Assembly: GCA_019239815.1 (NCBI GenBank)
Contig: JAFAZL010000945.1
Location: 1 to 6,685, forward strand
Origin: Acidobacteriota bacterium
GTDB taxonomy: Bacteria; Acidobacteriota; Terriglobia; Acidoferrales; UBA7541
DNA: 6,685 bases
Direction of reading: 5' to 3'
Part shown: positions 6,353 to 6,685 of the stretch, piece by piece
Layout of the letters: each line of letters starts with the position of its first letter
How positions within the stretch are numbered: position 1 is the stretch's first letter
Made by a program: the position numbers and the translations under genes
Notes under the pieces: model-generated
The model's input: only the letters and a program-made list of their open reading frames with translations
Told to the model about the DNA's origin: nothing
Databases searched by the model: none

Positions 6353-6685
6353 CTATTTGTCTCTCTCAAGAAGTGCTTCGACAAGTTGAGTATCTTCCTT
6401 CACGAGCCTGTTATGCGCTTCACCTGTCGCCAGGCTCGCAAATCCGGCGTGCACGGTCGATACACGTCCGTCTCGGCCTAGAAAAATCGTTGTCGGATAT
6501 GCTCCGAAGTTGACCAGCTGAGGGAGCTTGTCTTTCACCTCTGGAATGGCCCCTGCATAGAGAATCGGATAAGGAACCGAGAATTCTTTCGCGAAGGATT
6601 CAATGCTTGGTTTGTCTTCGGCAAGATCACCAGCTGCCTCAAAATTTAGGCCGACGATTTCCAGCCCTTTTGAGTGAAATCGCCG
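6353..6685 (-). CDS. TlpA/AhpC-type thioredoxin-fold protein, C-terminal part
   Basis: The minus-strand frame is open from the window edge to a TAG at 6353-6355, giving 110 residues of a protein whose N-terminus lies beyond 6685. It reads KGLEIVGLNFEAAGD, then SFAKEFSVPYPILYAG, then YPTTIFLGRDGRV and HAGFASLATGEAH. The cis-Pro YPTT element followed by a strand and a DGRV turn is characteristic of TlpA-like and related thioredoxin-fold disulfide oxidoreductases. The CxxC motif would lie upstream, outside the window, so redox activity cannot be confirmed. A GTG at 6538 is internal and not the start, because the fold continues upstream of it. The gene converges on the dioxygenase-rhodanese gene with a 25-bp gap and no evident terminator between them. 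Confidence 0.88.
   Translation of the reverse strand, partial: RRFHSKGLEIVGLNFEAAGDLAEDKPSIESFAKEFSVPYPILYAGAIPEVKDKLPQLVNFGAYPTTIFLGRDGRVSTVHAGFASLATGEAHNRLVKEDTQLVEALLERDK

Overview
The window looks like a chromosomal segment of a moderately GC-rich bacterium, most plausibly an Acidobacteriota member of the Terriglobia/Koribacter type. That placement is inferred from a lipoprotein secretin carrying a C-terminal cohesin-like domain, followed by GspG-like pseudopilins, and from the general protein style. No marker in the window proves it.

Layout: (1) 1-1659, minus strand: smpB (trans-translation factor) followed after 9 bp by pepA (M17 leucyl aminopeptidase), which runs off the left edge with its catalytic signature intact. 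(2) 1660-1800: a compact divergent promoter region containing a strong 11-bp inverted repeat. (3) 1801-5109, plus strand: a secretion/pilus cluster made of a 765-aa lipoprotein secretin (TPR, N0, N1, secretin, Pro/Ala linker, cohesin-like) and two tandem GspG-like pseudopilins with related C-termini. (4) 5218-5384: a complete initiator tRNA (fMet) unit with near-consensus promoter, CCA-encoding 77-nt gene and Rho-independent terminator. The promoter sits so close that the primary transcript should have almost no 5' leader. (5) 5358-6327, plus strand: a fused cysteine dioxygenase-rhodanese gene interrupted by two apparent one-base deletions, either a decaying gene or sequence errors. (6) 6353-6685, minus strand: the C-terminal part of a TlpA/AhpC-type thioredoxin-fold protein, convergent with the previous gene and running off the right edge.

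How the genes fit together: smpB-pepA forms a housekeeping protein-quality pair (ribosome rescue, peptide turnover). The secretin and pseudopilins would supply the outer-membrane channel and the periplasmic pilus of a type II secretion or type IV pilus-like machine. Its ATPase, platform protein and prepilin peptidase are not in this window. The right end has a loose sulfur/thiol-redox theme: cysteine oxidation, sulfane-sulfur transfer and a thioredoxin-fold protein. The items most worth a second look are the secretin-cohesin fusion, the nearly leaderless fMet tRNA unit, and the twice-frameshifted dioxygenase-rhodanese fusion.
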